Shown here: piece after piece, positions 1-5,239 of the stretch
Numbering within the stretch: position 1 is the stretch's first letter
Layout: each line of letters starts with the position of its first letter
Source: Verrucomicrobiota bacterium
Lineage (GTDB): Bacteria; Verrucomicrobiota; Verrucomicrobiia; Chthoniobacterales; UBA10450
DNA length: 8,399 nt
Direction: 5' to 3'
Assembly (NCBI GenBank): GCA_003219095.1
Contig: QHPM01000272.1
Span: 1-8,399, forward strand
Position numbers and translations under genes: made by a program
Notes under the pieces: generated by a model
Databases searched by the model: none
The model's input: only the letters and a program-made list of their open reading frames with translations
Told to the model about the DNA's origin: nothing

Positions 1-80
1 GGGACGGCAAACTCCATTGCCGGCGCAATTGGTAAACGATGATGTTGGAAATGCAAGCGCGGAGCAGCGACGGTTAGGCA
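1..80. other. Leader region upstream of the permease gene
   Basis: No complete gene is present. Frame 1 is open from the window edge to a TGA at 40-42 and reads GTANSIAGAIGKR, which could be the tail of an upstream gene, but it is too short to identify. A weak hairpin lies at 5-22 (arms CGGCAA and TTGCCG, 6-nt loop); no T-tract follows it, so it is not a convincing intrinsic terminator. A GGAG at 61-64 is too far from the ATG at 81 to be a standard ribosome binding site. Confidence 0.3.
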
Positions 81-1208
81 ATGGATTGGCTCTGGCCGAG
101 TCTGTATCACGCACTGGCGATGCTATGGGCAACGTTTTGGGCGCTCGTGCTTGGTTTTACCATTTCCGGTGTGCTCCAGGTTTTTGTGAGCAAGGAGCGA
201 ATGAGCCGCGCGTTTGGTCAGACGAACTTGAAATCGGTTTCGCTCGCGACGGGGCTCGGGGCAGCAAGCAGCTCCTGCTCCTACGCGGCGGTGGCGGCGG
301 CTCGGAGTGCGATTCAACAGGGTGCGGCACTTATCCCGGCGCTGGCGTTTATGTTCGCCTCGACCAATCTGGTGATCGAGCTCGGGGTGGTTCTTTGGGT
401 TTTGATGGGATGGCAATTTGTGCTTGCGGAAATTTTGGGTGCTTTTCTTCTTATCCCAATCATGTGGTTACTAATACAATTGTTTTTACCTAAAAATCTT
501 CACACTGAGATTCGGGTCCGTGCTCAAGAGAAAATCCGAGGCCAGGATCATTTCCATCATACGCGCCATTTTATGTCCGGCTCGCGGTCGGCAGATGAGC
601 ATGATTATGAGGAGAAGAAATGGACGCGAGTAGCGCACGCATTTGTCATGGATTGGTCGATGCTTTGGAAAGAAATTTTTGGCGGCTTTTTGATTGCCGG
701 GTTTTTGGCGGCGCTGGTACCGCCTGATTGGTGGGAAGGATTGTTTCTGCAGACCGGATCGCCTGTTGTTCGCTTGATCGAGAACGCGCTGGTCGGCCCG
801 ATCATTGCGATGATCTCATTCGTCTGTTCCGTCGGAAACATTCCGCTGGCGAGTCTGCTTTGGTCGCACGGCATCAGCTTCGGAGGCGTGATTTCTTTTA
901 TTTACGCAGACCTGATCGTCATTCCGATTATCATCATTTACGCCAAGTATTACGGGGCGCGTGCCGCGGCCTGGATCACCGGAATCTTCTACGCATCGAT
1001 GGTTCTTGCCGGGATCGTCATCGATCTCGTTTTCAGCGGCCTCGGATTAATTCCGCAGGGATCGCGTCCACCCAGCGCGGTCGAACATGCGCACGTCATT
1101 TGGAATTACACCAGCTGGCTCGATGTTGCTGCCGCCATTTTCGCCGTCTGGCTCTTGTTCTTGCATTTTAAATCGCGCGACAAAGAGCGCCCTTCCGCAT
1201 GCCATTAA
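81..1208 (+). CDS. Permease of the ArsP/DUF318 (COG0701) family
   Basis: A 375-residue integral membrane protein of the predicted-permease family that includes the organoarsenical efflux protein ArsP. It has about eight hydrophobic segments in two homologous halves. Each half carries the family's Cys-Ser signature region: SSSCSYAAVAAARSAI around C66 and SFVCSVGNIPLASLL around C249, each followed by a Gly/Ala-rich segment (PALAFMFAST; GVISFIYADL). The halves are joined by a hydrophilic loop (about residues 138-187) with a histidine cluster, H157, H159, H160 and H163, then an acidic-basic stretch. The ATG at 81 is the first start in frame; an in-frame TAG lies at 75-77. No good Shine-Dalgarno is visible. 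The substrate cannot be read from sequence: arsenicals, metals and other compounds have been proposed for relatives, and no ars gene is adjacent. Family assignment is firm, function open. Confidence 0.85.
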   Translation: MDWLWPSLYHALAMLWATFWALVLGFTISGVLQVFVSKERMSRAFGQTNLKSVSLATGLGAASSSCSYAAVAAARSAIQQGAALIPALAFMFASTNLVIELGVVLWVLMGWQFVLAEILGAFLLIPIMWLLIQLFLPKNLHTEIRVRAQEKIRGQDHFHHTRHFMSGSRSADEHDYEEKKWTRVAHAFVMDWSMLWKEIFGGFLIAGFLAALVPPDWWEGLFLQTGSPVVRLIENALVGPIIAMISFVCSVGNIPLASLLWSHGISFGGVISFIYADLIVIPIIIIYAKYYGARAAAWITGIFYASMVLAGIVIDLVFSGLGLIPQGSRPPSAVEHAHVIWNYTSWLDVAAAIFAVWLLFLHFKSRDKERPSACH

Positions 1209-1331
1209 AACTTGGAGGGACTCGCCGCGGCGAGTCCCAAAAATTAGAGACGCGACGGCGCGTGTGCCTTCAAGCCGAGAACTAAAATCACGCATTGCGC
1301 GTGACGAAGCGTTCCAGCACGTTCAGCACCG
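1209..1331. repeat. Spacer with palindromic repeats between the permease gene and metG
   Basis: This 123-bp spacer holds several inverted repeats. The strongest is a perfect 22-bp palindrome at 1217-1238, listed separately. Others are ACGCG/CGCGT at 1250-1263 (4-nt loop) and TCACGC/GCGTGA at 1288-1304 (5-nt loop). No T-tract follows any of them on the plus strand, so they do not look like classical terminators. No clear promoter or Shine-Dalgarno for metG is visible in the last 40 bp. Confidence 0.65.
1217..1238. repeat. Perfect 22-bp palindrome, copy 1
   Basis: Arms GGGACTCGCCG and CGGCGAGTCCC meet with no spacer. It begins 8 bp after the permease stop codon. A near-copy (20 of 22 bases) lies at 8361-8382 inside the bioA reading frame, so this is a dispersed repeat rather than a site unique to this spacer. 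As RNA it would form a strong GC stem, possibly protecting the 3' end of the permease transcript. Confidence 0.8.
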
Positions 1332-2912
1332 ATGGCGAAGACGTTTTTCATCACCACGGCGATCGATTACACCAACTCGGCGCCTCACATCGGCCACGCC
1401 TACGAAAAAATCCTGGCTGATGTCATTGCGCGTTATCAACGGCTGAAGGGCGAAGACGTATTTTTTCTGACCGGGGTCGACCAACATGGCCAGAAAGTCC
1501 AGCAATCAGCCGAGCGCGAAGGGGTGCCACCGGAGCAGTTTGTCGCGGGAGTGACCGAACAGTTCATTGCCCTTTGGGACAAACTTGGTGTGTGTTATGA
1601 CGCGTGGGCGGCGACGACCGATCCGCTGCACAAGCAATGCGTGCAGGCAATGCTGCAGCGCCTTTTCGACGAGGGGAAAATTTATAAAGACAAGCAAGTT
1701 GGTTTCTACAGCGTTCGCCAGGAACAATTTTTGACCGACAAAGATCGGAACGAAGCGGGCGAATTCGGTCCTGAATGGGGTGAGGTCGAGCAGCGCGAAG
1801 AAGAAAATTACTATTTCAAGCTAAACGACCATAAAGAATGGCTGCTTCAATTCCTGCGCGCGCATCCAAATTTTGTTAGCCCGCCATTCCGACAGACGGA
1901 GCTTGCTAACGCGGTAGAGAAACTAACGGGCGACCTTTGCATCTCGCGACCAAAGTCACGATTAAGCTGGGGGATCGAGCTGCCATTCGATCGCGATTAC
2001 GTCAATTACGTTTGGTTCGATGCGCTGAGTAATTACATCAGCTTCATCGGCTACGATCCGGGCCTGTCGAGCATCAACGATCAACCGTCAACTTTCCGGG
2101 ACAAGTGGCCGGCGCTCCAGGTCATCGGCAAGGACATCATGGTTCCAGCTCACGGCATTTACTGGCCAATCATGCTGCACGCCCTCGGATTCCCAGACGA
2201 TCAAATGCCGACGCTGCTCGTGCACGGCTGGTGGAACATCTCCGGCGCGAAGATGAGCAAGAGCTTGGGCAACGTCGTCGATCCCGACGCGCTCATCGAG
2301 AAGTACGGTGCGGAAGCAGTGAGGTATTATTTGATGAGTGATATTGCAGTCGGTAAAGACGCAGATTTTTCTGAAGAACGACTTGCCGGACGTTATAAGA
2401 GTGATCTCTCGGATAATATCGGCAACCTGCTTAACCGAACGCTCAACATGGCGCATCAATTTGGTTTGGCGAAACTCTCTGCGGCTGGAAGCGACCGATC
2501 CGAATTGTCGGGTCTCGCGGAGATTGAGGTACCGAACGTATATGTGAAGTGCAAAGCGGGTTTCGAATGTTTTCGAATCGACGACGCTTTAGGAATGGCG
2601 CGCGCGCTGTCTGGCCACTGTAACATTGTTATTGATGCTCTCGCACCTTGGAAGCTGAGGAAGCAACAAACGCAAATAGACTTGCTCAAGGCAATTCTAT
2701 ATTACCTCACGGAATCGTTGCGGATTCTCGCGATTTTGATTTCGCCGGTGTTGCCGAGGGCGGCGCATGGAATTTTCGATCAACTGAATTGGAAGATGGA
2801 GTTGAGCGGAAAAGAAGAACGTTTTCGTCTCGAAGATGCGAAGTGGGGCGGTTTACCCGACGGACATGTTGTTGGAAAACCGGTCCCATTGTTCCCGCGC
2901 ATTGAAGGGTAG
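1332..2912 (+). CDS. metG: Methionyl-tRNA synthetase
   Basis: Class I aminoacyl-tRNA synthetase that charges tRNA(Met) with methionine in the cytoplasm. The 526-residue protein opens with FFITTAIDYTNSAPHIGHAY, containing the HIGH signature at residues 19-22. The DVFFLTGVDQHGQKV block follows, and the KMSKS loop is at 307-311 within SGAKMSKSLGNVVDP. The C-terminal third is the helical anticodon-binding domain (APWKLRKQQ). The connective region at about 124-163 (GFYSVRQEQFLTDKDR onward) has no cysteines, so the zinc knuckle of many bacterial MetRS is absent. The protein ends after the anticodon domain, without the Trbp111-like tRNA-binding or dimerisation domain found in longer forms. The ATG at 1332 matches the usual MetRS N-terminus; no obvious Shine-Dalgarno precedes it. 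Its stop at 2910-2912 faces folC across a repeat-filled spacer. Confidence 0.97.
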   Translation: MAKTFFITTAIDYTNSAPHIGHAYEKILADVIARYQRLKGEDVFFLTGVDQHGQKVQQSAEREGVPPEQFVAGVTEQFIALWDKLGVCYDAWAATTDPLHKQCVQAMLQRLFDEGKIYKDKQVGFYSVRQEQFLTDKDRNEAGEFGPEWGEVEQREEENYYFKLNDHKEWLLQFLRAHPNFVSPPFRQTELANAVEKLTGDLCISRPKSRLSWGIELPFDRDYVNYVWFDALSNYISFIGYDPGLSSINDQPSTFRDKWPALQVIGKDIMVPAHGIYWPIMLHALGFPDDQMPTLLVHGWWNISGAKMSKSLGNVVDPDALIEKYGAEAVRYYLMSDIAVGKDADFSEERLAGRYKSDLSDNIGNLLNRTLNMAHQFGLAKLSAAGSDRSELSGLAEIEVPNVYVKCKAGFECFRIDDALGMARALSGHCNIVIDALAPWKLRKQQTQIDLLKAILYYLTESLRILAILISPVLPRAAHGIFDQLNWKMELSGKEERFRLEDAKWGGLPDGHVVGKPVPLFPRIEG

Positions 2913-2940
2913 CGCGCGTTGAAATCTGACTCTCGGTAGC

Positions 2941-2957
2941 GCACGCGTCTCGCGTGC
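2941..2957. repeat. Hairpin, 7-bp arms, TCT loop
   Basis: Arms GCACGCG and CGCGTGC around TCT. It forms the core of the left terminal unit 2937-2957, which has an inverted near-copy at 3148-3168. Confidence 0.8.
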
Positions 2958-2959
2958 TG

Positions 2960-2980
2960 GTTTCGGCGTCTCGCCGAAAC
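2960..2980. repeat. Hairpin, 9-bp arms, TCT loop
   Basis: Arms GTTTCGGCG and CGCCGAAAC around TCT, only 2 bp after the preceding hairpin and sharing its loop sequence and the CG-TCT-CG core. Confidence 0.8.
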
Positions 2981-2990
2981 AGTCTTGTCT

Positions 2991-3014
2991 GGGGAGCGCA
3001 GGCTGCCAGCCTGC
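2991..3014. repeat. Repeat unit with 8-bp-arm hairpin
   Basis: Within this unit GCAGGCTG and CAGCCTGC flank a single C (2998-3014). Bases 2991-3011 recur inverted at 3081-3101 with two mismatches. Confidence 0.8.
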
Positions 3015-3015
3015 A

Positions 3016-3038
3016 AGTCTCGGCAGCTTGCCGAGACT
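3016..3038. repeat. Hairpin, 10-bp arms, GCT loop
   Basis: Arms AGTCTCGGCA and TGCCGAGACT around GCT. This is the longest perfect stem in the array. Confidence 0.8.
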
Positions 3039-3080
3039 GTTCGGAGATTTCATCAATTCGCGAGCGCATCGAATGTTGCG

Positions 3081-3101
3081 GGCTGGCAGCTCGCGCTCCC
3101 C
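3081..3101. repeat. Inverted near-copy of the 2991-3011 unit
   Basis: The reverse complement matches 2991-3011 at 19 of 21 bases. The two adjacent mismatches fall inside the hairpin arm, so this copy no longer makes the 8-bp perfect stem. Confidence 0.75.
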
Positions 3102-3123
3102 GGAACGGAAGCCAGAAAAGTTC

Positions 3124-3144
3124 GCGATTGCGGGACGCAATCGC
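3124..3144. repeat. Hairpin, 9-bp arms, GGA loop
   Basis: Arms GCGATTGCG and CGCAATCGC around GGA. Same architecture as the others (about 9-bp arms, 3-nt loop) with a different sequence. Confidence 0.8.
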
Positions 3145-3147
3145 CAG

Positions 3148-3168
3148 ACACGCGAGATGCGTGCGCTA
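3148..3168. repeat. Inverted near-copy of the 2937-2957 unit
   Basis: The reverse complement matches 2937-2957 at 19 of 21 bases. Together the two copies bracket the array, like ends of a composite element of 232 bp. Confidence 0.75.
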
Positions 3169-3197
3169 GCCGGAAACTAACGCGCCTCGCGCCGCAT

Positions 3198-4391
3198 CTA
3201 CTGCGCACACTCTTCGAGCGCGTTCGGTTTGCCGCGCAAGAATGCGAGTGAGATCGCTTCGGCAACGGATGGAGCGATGGAGTAGGGGAGTGATGGAGTA
3301 ATGGAAGAGATCACTTCGGCAAGCTCATGCGGGGGCAGGGCACGCTCGCCGCGAATTTGCGGCAACACGAACTTACTTCCGATTGGTCGCAATGCCTGAA
3401 TGATTGCGGCAGCATTTTTGTCGCGCAAAATCGCGAACAAAATGGTTGCACGCTCGTTGTCGAACTGTTCCCGCCACGTTTGCGCAAGAATTCTTGCGCC
3501 CGCGGGATTGTGCGCGCCGTCGATAACAATGCGCTCATTCCAGATTTGAAAGCGGGCCGGCCATTCGACCGACGCGAGACCGTGGGCGATTGCGTTGTCC
3601 GAGAACGGAAGGGACGCCGCTTTCAGCGCGTTTATTGCGATTGCCGCGTTGATCTTTTGATGTTCGCCGTCCAATGCGACTTCCGTTTTCGTCCAAGGGT
3701 CGTTAACGAATTGCAGAGGCGCGTGACATTTCTCAGCGCGATGCCTGATAATTACTTCCGCCTCCGGTCGTTGCGGCGCCGAGACAATGGGAATGCGCGG
3801 CTTAATAATTCCCGCTTTTTCCTTCGCAATTTCGCCAATGGAATAACCGAGCCATTTCTCGTGGTCGAAATCGATTGGGGTAATGACGCTGACCGACGAT
3901 TGCACCGCGTTCGTGGCATCGAGTCGTCCGCCCATGCCAGTCTCGAGCACCAGAATTTCGCAGCGCGTCTTTTGAAAATGTTGCAACGCCAGAGCTGTCG
4001 CGATTTCAAAAAATGTCGGGTGCGGATCCCAATTGCGAATGCGTTCACGAATTTCGGTGAGACCGCGCGCGACCTCGTCTTCGGAAATCATTTCGCCGTT
4101 CACGCGAATCCGTTCGCGAAAACTGATGAGGTGAGGGGAGGTGAACAGACCAGTCCGAAGACCCGCTGCTCGCGCGATTGCGTCGATCATTGCGCAGACG
4201 GACCCTTTACCATTCGTGCCGGCGACGTGAATGATTTTACGAGGAGCGGCGGCTTCTAAGCCGCCGGCGGCGATTTGGAAATCGCCGTTCCTTGGCAGCG
4301 CAGCCAGCAGGCGGCGGATGCTTTCGAGCCCAAGCTTAATGCCGAACCGTTGGGTGGCGTAAAGCCACGCCAGCGCCCCGCGATAATTCAC
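3198..4391 (-). CDS. folC: Bifunctional folylpolyglutamate synthase / dihydrofolate synthase
   Basis: A Mur-ligase-family enzyme of 397 residues that joins glutamate to dihydropteroate and extends the polyglutamate tail of folates, using ATP in the cytoplasm. Visible motifs are the ATP loop GTNGKGS at 58-64, TSPHL at 84-88, LETGMGGRLDATNAV at 149-163, the lysine of AKEKAGII at 192 and DGAHNP at 291-296. It starts with GTG, overlapping the accD stop as GTGA, which suggests translational coupling. Three oddities stand out. Residues 35-49 (NGDFQIAAGGLEAAA), between the first helix and the ATP-loop strand, are encoded by two adjacent perfect hairpins. Residues 362-375 are encoded by a degenerate 8-bp tandem repeat. 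The protein stops at NALEECAQ, without the Gly-Ser-Leu-Tyr-Leu-Val-Gly-like motif that normally closes FolC. The frame is otherwise intact, so it is probably functional, though the altered C-terminus leaves some doubt. Confidence 0.93.
   Translation of the reverse strand: MNYRGALAWLYATQRFGIKLGLESIRRLLAALPRNGDFQIAAGGLEAAAPRKIIHVAGTNGKGSVCAMIDAIARAAGLRTGLFTSPHLISFRERIRVNGEMISEDEVARGLTEIRERIRNWDPHPTFFEIATALALQHFQKTRCEILVLETGMGGRLDATNAVQSSVSVITPIDFDHEKWLGYSIGEIAKEKAGIIKPRIPIVSAPQRPEAEVIIRHRAEKCHAPLQFVNDPWTKTEVALDGEHQKINAAIAINALKAASLPFSDNAIAHGLASVEWPARFQIWNERIVIDGAHNPAGARILAQTWREQFDNERATILFAILRDKNAAAIIQALRPIGSKFVLPQIRGERALPPHELAEVISSITPSLPYSIAPSVAEAISLAFLRGKPNALEECAQ
3268..3307. repeat. Degenerate 8-bp tandem repeat within folC
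   Basis: Five consecutive octamers on the plus strand: GATGGAGC, GATGGAGT, AGGGGAGT, GATGGAGT, AATGGAAG. On the coding strand the unit is close to ACTCCATC and reads as the Ser/Pro/Ile-rich stretch at FolC residues 362-375. The period is not a multiple of three, so changes in unit number would shift the frame near the 3' end. Confidence 0.8.
4242..4292. repeat. Double-hairpin palindromic element inside folC
   Basis: Two perfect stems stand 1 bp apart: CGGCGGCTT/AAGCCGCCG with loop CT at 4247-4266, and CGGCGATTT/AAATCGCCG with loop GG at 4268-4287. Short outer arms AGGA (4242-4245) and TCCT (4289-4292) bracket them, giving a 51-bp unit, exactly 17 codons. It encodes about FolC residues 34-50 just before the ATP-loop strand, where E. 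coli FolC has only a short linker. The composition and architecture match the hairpins of the intergenic array, so I read it as an in-frame insertion. Confidence 0.75.
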
Positions 4392-5236
4392 GCGACTGCT
4401 GGCGCAAAGAAGCGCAGGAATTCCGCAATCTGCGGCCGTAATTTTTTTCGATGCACGATTTGATCGATCAAACCGTGTTCCTCGAGAAATTCGGCGGTTT
4501 GAAATCCCTTGGGCAAATCCTGGTGCGTCGTCTCCTTGATCACGCGGGGCCCGGCAAACCCAATCATACTTTTGGGTTCGGCGATGATGATGTCACCGAG
4601 CGAAGCATAACTTGCCATCACGCCGGCCGTGGTTGGATTGGTGAGCACGGAAATGTAGGGCAGGCGAGCGTCGGCATGCCGGGCGAGGGCGCCGCTCGTC
4701 TTAGCCATTTGCATCAAACTAAGCATGCCTTCATACATGCGCGCGCCGCCAGAGGCGGAGATAATGATAATTGGACTGCGTTCCGCGGTGGCAAACTCGA
4801 TCACACGGGTGATGCGTTCGCCTACGACCGATCCCATGGTGGCGGCGAGAAAAGTAAAATCCATCACTGCGATCGCGATTTTTCCGCCTTCAAGCATCCC
4901 ATAGCCACTCAGCACGGCGTCGATCAACCCGGTGGCTTCCTGATATTTTTTTAGCCGATCCTTATAAGTCGCCATGCCTTGAAAACTGAGCGCATCGACT
5001 GAGTACAAATTCGCGTCCATTTCCACAAAGCTGCCGGGATCGAGCAGGCTCTCGATTCGCTCCTTGGCTGTTTGCGGGAAGTGATAATCGCAGTGCGGGC
5101 AAACCCGCTGATTTTCGATCAATTCGATTTCGTGAACGACTTCATCACACCCGGGACACTTCTGAAACAGTCCGTGCGGAATGTCACGTTTCTTGCGGCC
5201 TTGAATTCTGATCGCGGGTTTTTTGAAAATGGCCAT
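4388..5236 (-). CDS. accD: Acetyl-CoA carboxylase carboxyltransferase subunit beta
   Basis: The beta half of the carboxyltransferase that moves the carboxyl group from biotin to acetyl-CoA to make malonyl-CoA, the first step of fatty acid synthesis; its partner AccA is not in the window. The length of 282 residues is normal. The N-terminal zinc ribbon is complete: C27, C30 (CPGC) and C46, C49 (CPHC). The crotonase-like core shows MGSVVGERI (134-142), SASGGARMYEGMLSLMQM (160-177), NPTTAGVMASYASLGD and IGFAGPRVIKETT. A few positions differ from the common consensus (FLAATMG for FMGGSMG, RMYEG for RMQEG, TTAGV for TTGGV), none obviously disabling. The ATG at 5236 follows the stop of the upstream fusion gene by 3 bp, and its TGA overlaps the GTG of folC, so all three genes appear co-transcribed. 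No strong Shine-Dalgarno is seen, in line with translational coupling. Confidence 0.97.
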   Translation of the reverse strand: MAIFKKPAIRIQGRKKRDIPHGLFQKCPGCDEVVHEIELIENQRVCPHCDYHFPQTAKERIESLLDPGSFVEMDANLYSVDALSFQGMATYKDRLKKYQEATGLIDAVLSGYGMLEGGKIAIAVMDFTFLAATMGSVVGERITRVIEFATAERSPIIIISASGGARMYEGMLSLMQMAKTSGALARHADARLPYISVLTNPTTAGVMASYASLGDIIIAEPKSMIGFAGPRVIKETTHQDLPKGFQTAEFLEEHGLIDQIVHRKKLRPQIAEFLRFFAPAVA

Positions 5237-5239
5237 GGC

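Larger units (their letters stand above)
2913..3197. repeat. Convergent intergenic hairpin array between metG and folC
   Basis: No gene is supported in these 285 bp; the overlapping open frames on both strands are products of GC-rich inverted repeats. At least five perfect hairpins stand close together: GCACGCG/CGCGTGC at 2941-2957, GTTTCGGCG/CGCCGAAAC at 2960-2980, GCAGGCTG/CAGCCTGC at 2998-3014, AGTCTCGGCA/TGCCGAGACT at 3016-3038 and GCGATTGCG/CGCAATCGC at 3124-3144. Central loops are 1-3 nt. Two units recur as inverted near-copies, with 2937-2957 matching 3148-3168 and 2991-3011 matching 3081-3101, each at 19 of 21 bases. Lying between convergent genes, the array could stop or stabilise transcripts from both sides, but no T-tracts are present. 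It resembles REP/BIME-type intergenic elements. Confidence 0.85.

Noticed and set aside
1..42. Possible C-terminal codons of an upstream gene (frame 1)
   Set aside because: Only 13 codons are visible; this is too short to support a gene call.
17..493. A 158-codon plus-strand frame overlapping the permease start
   Set aside because: The overlapping frame from 81 has membrane segments and family motifs, while this one yields a Gly/Arg-rich sequence typical of an out-of-frame reading.
1217..1245. Palindrome after the permease gene as an intrinsic terminator
   Set aside because: It is followed by an A-run rather than a T-run on the plus strand, and a copy lies inside a reading frame.
2913..3197. 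CRISPR array in the repeat-rich spacer
   Set aside because: The units differ in sequence, are palindromic and nearly adjacent, and there are no regular direct repeats with equal spacers or cas genes.
2954..3251. Open frames on both strands across the metG-folC spacer
   Set aside because: They arise from GC-rich inverted repeats, which keep frames open on both strands; no Shine-Dalgarno or recognisable protein was found, and they overlap one another.
3327..4259. A 310-codon plus-strand open frame opposite folC
   Set aside because: It lies wholly antisense to a clear folC with all family motifs, and its product has no recognisable domain.
4459..4472. Perfect 14-bp palindrome TTTGATCGATCAAA
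   Set aside because: It encodes the ordinary conserved AccD stretch GLIDQIV and lacks the architecture of the other repeats, so it is probably chance.
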